Of a stretch of DNA of 64,000 bases, positions 9,204 through 16,608 are shown one piece after another. Below the pieces are notes generated by a model. That model was given only the letters and a program-made list of their open reading frames with translations, was not told the origin of the DNA and made no database searches. The translations under genes and the position numbers were made by a program. This stretch comes from Scatosoma sp048465415. Lineage in GTDB: Bacteria; Bacillota; Clostridia; Christensenellales; Borkfalkiaceae. How positions within the stretch are numbered: position 1 is the first letter of the stretch; each line of letters begins with the position of its first letter. The stretch lies in contig DBFWLO010000009.1 in the NCBI GenBank assembly GCA_048465415.1, positions 1 to 64,000 of the forward strand, read 5' to 3'.

Positions 9204-10251
9204 TTTCTTCCGTCTCTCTTAAAAATTCCTTCGCATCGAATCGGCAAAGCCTCTCCCGCTCGTCCGCCGTCCAACGATATTTTTTCTTATGCTCGTAATC
9301 CACGACCTCCGGGCGCGTCTCTCCGTATTCCGCCGCGGCCGCCAGCATTTCTTCGTCCAAAAAGATCCGTCCCGCTTGTCCTAAGACCGTGCCCGTCTCT
9401 TTGCTCACCCCGTGCCCGACAGCCAGTTCTTTCAGCCTCTCTTTATCGAAACAGTCCGCCTTCCAGAGATAATAGATATCCGCCAGCTTGTAAAGATCCA
9501 AATCTTTGCTTCGTTCCGCCATAAAATACAGACAGCTTTCCTTGTACTGGTGCATGATCAGATGCAGGAAGAACAATTCCTCGTCCGTCACCCGCATGCG
9601 CACGATTCCCTCGTATACTTTGCTCGCCGAGAGCAGTTCCGACAACAGCGAATCCTTTTCCCCGGGAATATTTCCCAGCGAAAAATTGATATCTGCTTCT
9701 ATATAGGGGACCTCCGGATTTCCCGTCGCTTTCAAAAACGGCGCCGTCTCGCCCCTGTTCATGCGCCGTTTCAAGATCTCCAATCTCGGAAACGGAATCA
9801 CTTTTCCGCTGCTCGGCTCATACCTGCCCTGCACGAAGCCCAAATCTTGGAGACACTTTTCCACCGCCGTAATCCCGTCCGGCTTCACTAAAATATCGAC
9901 GTCGTTCGAGATTCGTTCTCCGTCTTCGTAGAGAGCGTTTTCCGCGAGATTGCTCAATACGCTCCCTTTGAGGAAAATATGCTCCGCGTTTTCTTCCAGG
10001 AGTTTTTCACTCACATCCCGGAGCTCTTCCCGCATATATGCCACGCGCCGCCGCTGAGCCGCGTACGTCTCCCCAAGCTGTTTTTTGATCTTCCAGGGCA
10101 AAAGAAGCCCCTGTTTTTCCGCCCGATTGTAAAACAGTCCCGCGATCTTGTGGCTATACAAAAATCCCAGCGTTTCATACCACTCGGGACGGCAATCCGG
10201 TTTTTCTCCCTTCAATACGCTCACGACGTATTCCAGACTCGTTTTCGTCAT
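9196..10251 (-). CDS. Putative nucleotidyltransferase (NTP_transf_5-like)
   Basis: The protein has 351 residues, starting MTKTSLEYVVSVLKG. The ATG overlaps the kinase stop as ATGA. The nucleotidyltransferase signature is FLKGSVL followed about 20 residues later by ISNDVDILV, with the G-S and D-x-D pair expected for metal-dependent nucleotidyl transfer. The rest is mostly helical. This family (PF14907 type) is found in natural-product clusters, including some for ribosomal peptides, where its substrates are mostly unknown. Here it could adenylylate or otherwise nucleotidylate a small molecule or a protein. Frames upstream of this ATG read antisense or out-of-frame through the kinase gene. Confidence 0.7.
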   Translation of the reverse strand: MTKTSLEYVVSVLKGEKPDCRPEWYETLGFLYSHKIAGLFYNRAEKQGLLLPWKIKKQLGETYAAQRRRVAYMREELRDVSEKLLEENAEHIFLKGSVLSNLAENALYEDGERISNDVDILVKPDGITAVEKCLQDLGFVQGRYEPSSGKVIPFPRLEILKRRMNRGETAPFLKATGNPEVPYIEADINFSLGNIPGEKDSLLSELLSASKVYEGIVRMRVTDEELFFLHLIMHQYKESCLYFMAERSKDLDLYKLADIYYLWKADCFDKERLKELAVGHGVSKETGTVLGQAGRIFLDEEMLAAAAEYGETRPEVVDYEHKKKYRWTADERERLCRFDAKEFLRETEEND

Positions 10252-10889
10252 TCTATTCCCCTCGCTTTCAGCGTCTCTTTGACCTTCCCGAACGCGCGTT
10301 CCGCTTCCGCGTCCGTTTCCACGACGATAAATTTTTCTTTTCTGGAAAGTTTCAAAAATTCTTTCGAGACGTTTCTCAGCAGCGTTTCGTCCAGATAGCG
10401 GTCGCATTCGCTCGGCCGGCTTTTGATGCGTCTGATCGCCGTCTCCGCCGGCACGTACGCCAGAAAGACGACGTCCGGTTTGAGCAGATGTTCCGCCGCT
10501 TCGTAAAACCATTTTTCCTTCGTATATCCCCGCGCCAGCATATTCGCCAGCGACGTGTATATGTATCTGTCGCAGACGACCGTCTTTCCCGCTTTCAGCG
10601 CCGGTTCGATCTCCTCGAAGCCGTGCTGCACCCGATCCGACATCGTCAGAAGCTGCACCGCGCGGTAGTCTATATCTTCGTGCGAACCGCTATACATCAT
10701 CTTCTGAAAGAGTTTGGTCTTTCTGGAAAGATCGGTAGGCTGCTTGACGCACAATATTCCCCCGCCTTTCCTTTCTTCGAGGTACGCTCTCGTCATCTCG
10801 ATCAGCGTCGTCTTTCCAGCCCCGTCCGTACCCTCGAATACGATCAGTTTGCCTTCATTCCTGTTCTTTCTCAGTTTCAGTCCCTTCAT
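10248..10889 (-). CDS. Thymidylate-kinase-like P-loop kinase
   Basis: The protein has 213 residues. Walker A is FEGTDGAGKTTL near residue 20. The DRY-type motif (VVCDRYIYTS) and a lid region with SRPSECDRY are present, so it matches thymidylate kinase in length and motif order. Its setting inside an accessory operon, next to a nucleotidyltransferase, points to a specialised role rather than the housekeeping dTMP kinase. Examples would be making a nucleotide substrate or phosphorylating a pathway intermediate. It overlaps the end of the membrane-protein gene by 35 nt, and GGAAG precedes the ATG. Confidence 0.75.
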   Translation of the reverse strand: MKGLKLRKNRNEGKLIVFEGTDGAGKTTLIEMTRAYLEERKGGGILCVKQPTDLSRKTKLFQKMMYSGSHEDIDYRAVQLLTMSDRVQHGFEEIEPALKAGKTVVCDRYIYTSLANMLARGYTKEKWFYEAAEHLLKPDVVFLAYVPAETAIRRIKSRPSECDRYLDETLLRNVSKEFLKLSRKEKFIVVETDAEAERAFGKVKETLKARGIE

Positions 10890-11343
10890 TTCTCTTCCCC
10901 CCGAGCACGATCTTTTTTAATTCTTTCTTTTCTTCCTCCGGCTTTTCCGCAGTCATTCCCGCAAGTTTTCTGATCTCTTCGAGCAGTTTTTCGTTGGCCT
11001 CGATCTCGTAGTCTTTGAGTACTTTTTCCTTCGCGGGAAACATCTTTTCAAAGACCGCGTACAGCGTCAGACTCAAACTGCTCGCCGTCAGCCAGAGCGT
11101 CATAAACCCCTTGTCGAACGCCACTTCTCCAAAGCGGATTTTCACATAAACGACCGTCAGCACAAAGCCTAAGGCCACGGGCAGAAAGACCAGATACCTC
11201 GTCAGCTTTGTTCCGTCTTCCAGTTTTTTCGCCCATGCCTTTACGGGCAGTTTTATAAGTCCCGTCAGCACGTTGATCGCTATCGCCAACAGCGCCGCTT
11301 CCAGACCGTACTTCGCGATCAGATTCAATACTTCTCCTTCCAT
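10855..11343 (-). CDS. Small membrane protein with three helices and a charged tail
   Basis: The protein has 162 residues, starting MEGEVLNLIAKYG, with AGGAG upstream. Hydrophobic segments lie near residues 10-30, 49-68 and 80-98. A lysine/glutamate-rich tail of about 60 residues follows, probably cytoplasmic and partly coiled coil. Layout and size resemble small holin-like or phage-encoded membrane proteins of Clostridia, but no diagnostic motif is visible. It is the only clear membrane protein among the visible genes of the cluster. It could anchor the enzymes or form an export or lysis pore. Confidence 0.6.
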   Translation of the reverse strand: MEGEVLNLIAKYGLEAALLAIAINVLTGLIKLPVKAWAKKLEDGTKLTRYLVFLPVALGFVLTVVYVKIRFGEVAFDKGFMTLWLTASSLSLTLYAVFEKMFPAKEKVLKDYEIEANEKLLEEIRKLAGMTAEKPEEEKKELKKIVLGGKRNEGTETEKEQE

Positions 11344-11362
11344 TTTCTTTTCTCCTTTTCTT

Positions 11363-11923
11363 TTATTTATCGTCTATCGTCACTCCCAGGACATACATGA
11401 GTATGTTGTCGGGAAATACGATTTCTTCCAAGATCCTTTCCTTGTTTTCGATTTCTTTTTCGCTGTAATAAATATAACGCTTGCTCCCCTCCGCCGTTTT
11501 TTCGCCGAAGATATTCGTCGAAGTCAGACGGTCTTTCGTTTCCATGTCCATCGTCGGTTTGATGATGACGTCCATCGGATAACGGACGTCCGAAAAACAA
11601 ACCCGGAATTTTTCGCCGCTGCCGTCGGAAAATTTCAAAATAAAATCCTCTTTGAAATATCCGAAGATACAAAATCCCGCGATCGCGATCCGCAGACAGT
11701 TTCGCCCTCCCGTCTTTATCGTCTGCCCCTCGCAGACGATTCCGTCACGCCCCATGCCGTCCTTTTCAAAGACGAAAGATTCCCTGCCCGACCATTCCGG
11801 CGTTCCCAATCGGAAACTCTCTTCGTCAAAAAAACGTTCCTCCTCGGGAATTTCTTTCATACGGCCCCGTGGACAGAGGACGCGCGTATTGTAATAAGGG
11901 CGTAGTTTCACATACTCTTTCAT
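11363..11923 (-). CDS. Small beta-sandwich-like protein, copy 1
   Basis: The protein has 186 residues, starting MKEYVKLRPYYN. The ATG at 11923 overlaps the upstream stop as ATGA. It contains GIVCEGQTIKTGG, IAGFCIFGYFKED, FSDGSGEKF and the C-terminal block IVFPDNILMYVLGVT shared with the copies at 3662 and 6644. The DNxxCDGQxI-then-LxGxxxxG-then-DG order resembles beta-sandwich modules found beside glycosidase domains (inference). No catalytic residues are obvious. It follows BtrH-like copy 1 directly, completing the first of three identical gene pairs. Confidence 0.7.
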   Translation of the reverse strand: MKEYVKLRPYYNTRVLCPRGRMKEIPEEERFFDEESFRLGTPEWSGRESFVFEKDGMGRDGIVCEGQTIKTGGRNCLRIAIAGFCIFGYFKEDFILKFSDGSGEKFRVCFSDVRYPMDVIIKPTMDMETKDRLTSTNIFGEKTAEGSKRYIYYSEKEIENKERILEEIVFPDNILMYVLGVTIDDK

Positions 11924-12909
11924 TCGTTGTTCCTCCCGAGATAGTAGTCGTGGAGGATTCGTTCCGCCCTTCCGATCTCTTCGCACCTCGCTTTCAATTT
12001 TTCCGCAAAAGCTCCCGGCGGCGCGTTCGTCCTGATTATCCTGACGAGAATCCCGTAGATAAAAATGTAATCTTCCAAAATTCTGTCCGTCAATTCCGCG
12101 TACCTGTCCTCGGAGATATTCTGTAACTGATATTTCTGAATCGACTTTTTCGTCCGCACTTTTCCCAAATATTCCAGATGGGCGTTTAACCGTTCCGCCT
12201 GCTTTGCGCCGCCCGCCGCGTCATCTTCTATCCTTTGCAGAATCTTCACGCACGCCTTTGCGCTGGCGGCGATTTCCGATTGACAGGAGCGATAAAACTT
12301 TTCAAATCCGCTCTTTAAAAACGCTTCCGCCGGTTCCCCCCTTTTGACCAGTTCCAGCATGCCGAAGCCTTTTTTCTCCCGCAGAAGCAAATCGAAACTT
12401 GTGTACCCGTCCATCAGATCCCGAAAAGAGATCCGGCGTTCGTAATACCGCGGACTGTTGAAATACATGTGCTCGTTGACGATAAACTCCCGCCCCGTTG
12501 TGTCGTACCCGTAGACGAGCAGAAAATGCGGCGCGTGTTTTTTTCGATAGGTGTCTTCGCGATAGGACAAACTGTAACAATCCACCGCGACCAGGCAAAG
12601 CCGCCCGCGATCGATCGCCCGTATCAGTTTGCCTATTATATCCTTCGCCGCCCTTCGTTTGATAAGGCGTACGCCCGTATCCCGCTCCGTTTCCGTTCCC
12701 GCCAGATACATGATCTCCCCTATCCCGAAATTTTGTTTTTCTTCGTCGTATTTATAAAGGGGCAGATATTTTTCTATAAACAGGTTTTTATCCACTCCGA
12801 AATAACCGTAAGCGGAGATGAGCTGTTGATAATAACAACTCACGAAATGAAAATCGTTAAACGGCTTTACGCCCTCCAACCGCTTATATCCTTCTCTAAG
12901 TTTTTTCAT
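11920..12909 (-). CDS. BtrH-like (C39-like fold) cysteine protein, copy 1
   Basis: The protein has 329 residues, taking the ATG at 12909 (MKKLREGYKRLEGVKPFNDF). That leaves a 19-nt gap after the beta-helix gene and a GAGAGG-type ribosome site; upstream in-frame codons lie inside the previous gene. It has VSCYYQQ with Cys25, PHFLLVYGYD, and NEHMYFNS in place of the D-H-x-Y of the paralogues. In that last block the acidic residue is a Glu or Asn rather than Asp, a possible functional difference. An aromatic, charged helical domain follows. It is coupled by ATGA to the beta-sandwich gene after it. Confidence 0.65.
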   Translation of the reverse strand: MKKLREGYKRLEGVKPFNDFHFVSCYYQQLISAYGYFGVDKNLFIEKYLPLYKYDEEKQNFGIGEIMYLAGTETERDTGVRLIKRRAAKDIIGKLIRAIDRGRLCLVAVDCYSLSYREDTYRKKHAPHFLLVYGYDTTGREFIVNEHMYFNSPRYYERRISFRDLMDGYTSFDLLLREKKGFGMLELVKRGEPAEAFLKSGFEKFYRSCQSEIAASAKACVKILQRIEDDAAGGAKQAERLNAHLEYLGKVRTKKSIQKYQLQNISEDRYAELTDRILEDYIFIYGILVRIIRTNAPPGAFAEKLKARCEEIGRAERILHDYYLGRNNE

Positions 12910-12928
12910 GTTCCGCCTCTCCGCCCGG

Positions 12929-14179
12929 TTATTCGTAGATCGACCGTATATATTTTTCGTCCAGTTTTTCCGCCAGACGTCTATTTTCGCTGCCCGATAC
13001 TTTCGTCGTATCTTCATACGACAAAATCTCGTTATCCCGGATAAGCCCCGCGTCCGAACTTATCCATATCCCGCAATCGCTCACGTTCCTGATGATATTC
13101 CCCCTTATCAGATTCCCTTTGACTCTTTCGCCGCCCGCATAGATCCCGCAGCCGCTTCGGCATTCCTCTTTCACCATCAGCACCTCCATGAGATTCCCCG
13201 CGATGATGCAGCTTTCCGCGTCGTGTTCTATCAGTCTCGCGTTGCGGCTGGTGGAAGTGAGAATATTCCCGTCGATACTGCTGTTGTTCCCGTAACTCCT
13301 TACGCTGCGGCCGCAGATCGTATGCGTGGCGAGAATCTTGTTCGACGAAATTTTCGCATACTCTCCCTTTGTTTCCAGCCCCACGCTCATGCCCGCCCAC
13401 TCGCCCACGATATTGTTGGAAGTGATGATGCTGTATAATCCCTCGTTGATAAATCCGAAGGCATGCGCCTGTTCTCTGTGTTTGCCGATGTTATGCGTTC
13501 CGTTCGCTTTGACGTTGTTTCCCACGAAGCGCCCGAACCGTCCGTTCGTATATACGCCTACCGCTCTTTGAGCGCTTCCTTCCCCACGGTTTGTCGCGTA
13601 AATATAGGTGTTTTGCAGGGAAATGCTGTTTGCCAAATTGTTATAGAGTCCGTATACCGCGCTCTCCTTCGGAAACTCTTCCGGCAAACATTCCACTTTG
13701 ATAAAACTGTTCGAGACGACGAGATTGTCCGCCCGCGTCTCCATGTGCGTGTCTAAGTTCCCGTTGTTGTATACGCCCATGAGATTTAACTGCTTGTCCG
13801 CATACACCTCGATGCGGCAATTTTCCAGTTTCAACCCGAACGCCGTATTGTAAATCGCCGCAAACAACCGCGTCGTATGCTGCGTATTATTGACGCGCAC
13901 CCGGATCGTGAGATTTTTCAGCGTTACGTCCCGCGCCGACGGGTGCACGAAAAACAGCGCCCAATCGCTGTTCGTGCAGTCCTCTATCTCCGCTTCGATC
14001 TCTCCGTTGCTGCCGTCGATCACAATATTCGGCTTCATGACCGCAACGATCCCCTTCACAAAATTGCGCCCGATCGTAAAACTCTGGCTTTTGCTCACGT
14101 CCAATCTGATCGTCCCCGCTAACTTTATCTCTTTCGGACTCTCGGCGCTGTTTATCAGTTTCTCTAATTCCGTCTCCAT
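12929..14179 (-). CDS. Right-handed parallel beta-helix protein
   Basis: The protein has 416 residues, starting METELEKLINSAE, with no signal peptide. Short hydrophobic/Asn-rich turns repeat through the protein (for example GNIIRNVSDCGIWISSD, NILTSTSRN, LKLENCRIEVYAD), as in pectate-lyase-fold or phage tail-spike beta helices with PbH1 repeats. The start IKLAGTIRLDVSKSQSF and ..PNIVIDGSNGEIE are typical caps of this fold. It is the first gene after the cluster promoter. Possible roles are a surface or structural spike, or a polysaccharide lyase or isomerase; the lack of an export signal favours a structural or enzymatic role inside the cell or release by lysis. Confidence 0.75.
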   Translation of the reverse strand: METELEKLINSAESPKEIKLAGTIRLDVSKSQSFTIGRNFVKGIVAVMKPNIVIDGSNGEIEAEIEDCTNSDWALFFVHPSARDVTLKNLTIRVRVNNTQHTTRLFAAIYNTAFGLKLENCRIEVYADKQLNLMGVYNNGNLDTHMETRADNLVVSNSFIKVECLPEEFPKESAVYGLYNNLANSISLQNTYIYATNRGEGSAQRAVGVYTNGRFGRFVGNNVKANGTHNIGKHREQAHAFGFINEGLYSIITSNNIVGEWAGMSVGLETKGEYAKISSNKILATHTICGRSVRSYGNNSSIDGNILTSTSRNARLIEHDAESCIIAGNLMEVLMVKEECRSGCGIYAGGERVKGNLIRGNIIRNVSDCGIWISSDAGLIRDNEILSYEDTTKVSGSENRRLAEKLDEKYIRSIYE

Positions 14180-14226
14180 TTTCTTTTCTCTCCCGTGCTC
14201 TTTTTGTTTTGATTTATATTTGATAT

Positions 14227-14252
14227 ACTAATATTATCACACAATTATTAGT
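14227..14252. promoter_or_regulatory. Inverted repeat in the divergent control region, candidate repressor site
   Basis: ACTAAT at 14227-14232 and ATTAGT at 14247-14252 form 6-bp arms around a 14-nt centre. The element overlaps the -10 box and spacer of the minus-strand operon promoter. A related ACTAA-N5-TTAGT pair (14304-14318) overlaps the plus-strand promoter. These are natural candidates for binding by the XRE repressor encoded at 14357. Confidence 0.5.
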
Positions 14253-14259
14253 TTGTCAA
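14231..14259 (-). promoter_or_regulatory. Promoter of the minus-strand accessory operon
   Basis: On the minus strand the -35 is TTGACA (14259-14254) and the -10 is TAATAT (14236-14231), with a 17-nt spacer. Transcription would start about 45 nt before the beta-helix gene. This is the only strong promoter I see driving the 14-kb gene string. Confidence 0.75.
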
Positions 14260-14274
14260 GTCTTTTTGGATATA

Positions 14275-14294
14275 TTTTCCAATTTTTTCCAATT
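14275..14294. repeat. Tandem 10-bp repeat TTTTCCAATT x2
   Basis: Two adjacent exact copies of TTTTCCAATT lie between the two divergent promoters, directly upstream of the plus-strand -35. They may be a regulator-binding element or chance in AT-rich DNA. Confidence 0.4.
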
Positions 14295-14300
14295 ATTTTC

Positions 14301-14329
14301 TTGACTAATTTTTTTAGTTGTGTTATAAT
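14301..14329 (+). promoter_or_regulatory. Promoter of the XRE/ImmA operon
   Basis: TTGACT (14301-14306) and TATAAT (14324-14329) with a 17-nt spacer. Start of transcription is expected near 14336, about 20 nt before the ATG. An ACTAA...TTAGT inverted repeat sits within the promoter, consistent with autoregulation. Confidence 0.8.
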
Positions 14330-14356
14330 AGGATCAATAACGGAGGCAGTGGAGAC

Positions 14357-14689
14357 ATGAATAACATCAAAAACGCGAGAAGAGAGAGAGGACTGACGCA
14401 GACGGAGCTGGCGAAGATGATCGGAGTGACGCAGGGAAATCTGTCGGCATGGGAAACAGACCGATGGAAACCGGACATGGACTCGCTGAAAAAGTTATGC
14501 GAGGCGTTGAATTGTTCGGCGGATTATCTGCTCGGTCAGCAGCCCCTTGCCGAACAGGGGAGCGTCAATAATATTTACTTTCATCTGGCAAAAGAGATGG
14601 AAGAGATGCGGCTGCCGGAATCGGACGTGGAAAAGATTCTGGAATTTGCCCGCTACATGAAACAGAAAAACGACCAGATCAAAAAATAA
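14357..14689 (+). CDS. XRE-family transcriptional regulator
   Basis: The protein has 110 residues, taking the ATG at 14357 (MNNIKNARRERGLTQ) with GGAGG 10 nt upstream; a longer in-frame reading would start inside the -10 region. Residues 4-57 are a classical Cro/CI helix-turn-helix (GLTQTELAKMIGVTQGNLS then W). The C-terminal part is a short helical tail. It is followed 22 nt later by an ImmA/IrrE-type peptidase. This matches the ImmR/ImmA arrangement, where the peptidase cleaves the repressor to induce a mobile element or cluster. It probably represses the divergent operon and itself. Confidence 0.85.
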   Translation: MNNIKNARRERGLTQTELAKMIGVTQGNLSAWETDRWKPDMDSLKKLCEALNCSADYLLGQQPLAEQGSVNNIYFHLAKEMEEMRLPESDVEKILEFARYMKQKNDQIKK

Positions 14690-14711
14690 GATATTTGGGG
14701 GAAATTCCGGT

Positions 14712-15341
14712 TTGTTATACGATAAACGCGCGCTGTATGCACGTCTGGAAGCCAAGCGGAAGGAGCTCGGCGTTTTTTACGATTTTCCTTTCGACGTAAC
14801 GGGGCTGGCGAAACGGGAAAATATATCGATCTCCTTCACTTCTTTTGAAAGCGAATCGATCGGGGCGATGCTTTATAAAGATACGTTCAGCGCCATTCTC
14901 ATCAATTCCAATAAATCCCCTCTCGATCAACGCTTCGACTTAGCGCACGAACTCATTCATTTCTGGTTTCATCCGTCCCAGACCTCGTTCAGTTTTCAGA
15001 AACTGCATTTAAGGGACAAAGAGAAAGAATGGCAGGCGAACGAAGGCGCGGCGGAGCTGTTATTGCCCTTCCGGGATTTTATTCCGAGATTTGTGCGCAC
15101 GGCAAGATATGTCGAAGAGAATTACGAACCGCTGGAAGAAGTTTATACCGAGCTGTCCCGATTTTACCGGGTGGCGCCCGTCGTCGTCGATTACAGAATC
15201 CGCAATCTCGAATCGGAAATCCTCCAATACATAAACGGCACGCCCGTCGAACGTATCGTTCTCAATCATTTGTCCGTCCGGCTCAATAAGAACAAAACGC
15301 CCGTCGTTTACCGTTCGCTTATCCGTAAAGTCGGCGCTTAA
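14712..15341 (+). CDS. ImmA/IrrE-family metallopeptidase
   Basis: The protein has 209 residues with a probable TTG start (LLYDKRALYARLEAK); no ATG is available before residue 50. The zinc motif is LAHELIHFW (H-E-x-x-H) near residue 80. A downstream NEGAAELLLP segment supplies the third ligand region, as in IrrE/ImmA proteins. The C-terminal RVAPVVVDYRI segment fits the usual helical end. Expected substrate is the neighbouring XRE repressor; this is inference from gene order in ICEBs1-type systems. Confidence 0.85.
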   Translation: MLYDKRALYARLEAKRKELGVFYDFPFDVTGLAKRENISISFTSFESESIGAMLYKDTFSAILINSNKSPLDQRFDLAHELIHFWFHPSQTSFSFQKLHLRDKEKEWQANEGAAELLLPFRDFIPRFVRTARYVEENYEPLEEVYTELSRFYRVAPVVVDYRIRNLESEILQYINGTPVERIVLNHLSVRLNKNKTPVVYRSLIRKVGA

Positions 15342-15360
15342 AAAATATAATTCTATGAAA

Positions 15361-15395
15361 AGCCCCTCCGTCCGAAAATTCGGGCGGAGGGGCTT
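15361..15395. terminator. Bidirectional hairpin after the ImmA gene
   Basis: AGCCCCTCCGTCCGAA and its near-complement (one G-T pair) form a 16-bp stem. On the minus strand it is followed by TTTT. It lies 20 nt after the metallopeptidase stop. Confidence 0.75.
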
Positions 15396-15422
15396 CGGCG
15401 GATATTCTGTACGAAAAAAATC

Positions 15423-15454
15423 AAAGCCCCCGCTCGCAAAGAGCGGGGGCTTTT
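15423..15454. terminator. Strong hairpin terminator between convergent units
   Basis: AAAGCCCCCGCTC and GAGCGGGGGCTTT form a perfect 13-bp stem with a 5-nt loop. It has TTTT on the plus side and a T-rich tract on the minus side, so it can end both the ImmA transcript and the GH43 operon. Confidence 0.9.
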
Positions 15455-15476
15455 CCCTTGTAAAAGACAGAATCGA

Positions 15477-16559
15477 TCACTTCGATTTTTTGATATAGGG
15501 AGCGATGACGCGTTTGCCCGGAGCGAGGCCTTTCACGGCGCACCACCCCTCTTCGTCCCATTGCAGGCGGGACATCGCCAGGTATCTTCCCTTTCCCGTT
15601 CCCTCGTCGTCCACCCACACGTGATAGACGATATAATAATAGCCGAGGTCGTCGATCAGAATGGAGTTGTGGCCGGGGCCGACAAACATTCCGCCGTCGC
15701 CGAGAACCAGATCTCCCACGTTTCCGGCTCCGGCAAGCGCTCTGCCCTTCGAATCGAGATAAGGCCCGAGCGGATCGCGCGAACGTCCGACGCGAACGTG
15801 ATAGGTGCTTCTCAGTCCGTCGCAGCAGGTGCCGCTGGAACCGAAATAATAATACCAGCCGTCCCTGTAAATGACGTAAGAACCCTCGAATGTGGAACCG
15901 TCCCACGGCCCCACTTTTCCCGCGACGAGGACTTTATTTTCACGCGCGTAGTCGAGACCATTTTTGAGTCCGAGTCCGTCTTTGGTCAGTTCTACGCCGA
16001 AACAGCCGCGGAAACTGCCCCAGATCATATATACGTTTCCGTCCTGACCGGTAAAGACGCAGGGATCGATGGAATTATCGACGCCGATCTCTTGGGAAGT
16101 GAACAGTTTTCCGTGGTCCACCCACGGCCCTTCGGGGTGATCCGCGGAGGCGACGCCAATGCCGGGATTGGGATCATCCCAGACGGACAACGAATAATAA
16201 AGCAGCAGTTTATCGCCGATTTGAACGATGTCGGGCGCCCAGAATCCCGCGCCGGAAGTACCCCACTTGGGCGAAATATCGACCTTTCCCACTTCCGTCC
16301 AGGTCGCGCCGTCGTCCGACCGGGAGATCTTTCCGCCCGTCGAATAGATATACAGCGAATCTTCCCAGCGAAGGATATGCGGATCCGCCATATCGCGCTC
16401 GACAATGGGATTGTTGATATATACGGGGTTCGGTTCAGGTTCGGCGGAGGACGACGAATCTGATTCCGAAGATGTCGCGCCTCCTGTCGCACAGCCGGCT
16501 AAGCCGAACGACAGGGCGCATAAAACGCAAAAAAACTGTGAAAAAAACTTTTTCCTCAT
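15477..16559 (-). CDS. GH43-family glycoside hydrolase, lipoprotein
   Basis: The protein has 360 residues from the ATG at 16559 (MRKKFFSQF), with AGGAG 5 nt upstream. The signal ends in FGLAGC, a lipobox, followed by a Ser/Glu linker. The five-bladed propeller carries MADPHIL with the general-base Asp, WAPDIVQIG, an Asp in NSIDP, GSFEGSYVIY with the probable acid Glu, and GPGHNS. Family members act on arabinofuranosides, xylosides or galactofuranosides; specificity is not readable here. It is closely related to the GH43 at 20739 and is the last gene of the operon, before a strong terminator. Confidence 0.88.
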   Translation of the reverse strand: MRKKFFSQFFCVLCALSFGLAGCATGGATSSESDSSSSAEPEPNPVYINNPIVERDMADPHILRWEDSLYIYSTGGKISRSDDGATWTEVGKVDISPKWGTSGAGFWAPDIVQIGDKLLLYYSLSVWDDPNPGIGVASADHPEGPWVDHGKLFTSQEIGVDNSIDPCVFTGQDGNVYMIWGSFRGCFGVELTKDGLGLKNGLDYARENKVLVAGKVGPWDGSTFEGSYVIYRDGWYYYFGSSGTCCDGLRSTYHVRVGRSRDPLGPYLDSKGRALAGAGNVGDLVLGDGGMFVGPGHNSILIDDLGYYYIVYHVWVDDEGTGKGRYLAMSRLQWDEEGWCAVKGLAPGKRVIAPYIKKSK

Positions 16560-16608
16560 ATATACTCCTTTGGCGCGGCCGAAACGCAACGCATGCGGCG
16601 CGCAATAT

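Noticed and set aside
1..15341. Prophage or integrative element
   Set aside because: ImmR/ImmA-like genes, a beta-helix protein and a holin-like protein hint at it, but no integrase, terminase, capsid, relaxase or attachment repeats are visible in the window.
15421..15906. Arg-rich frame opposite and beside the GH43 gene
   Set aside because: It is out of frame with GH43, covers the terminator, and has an unlikely amino-acid composition.
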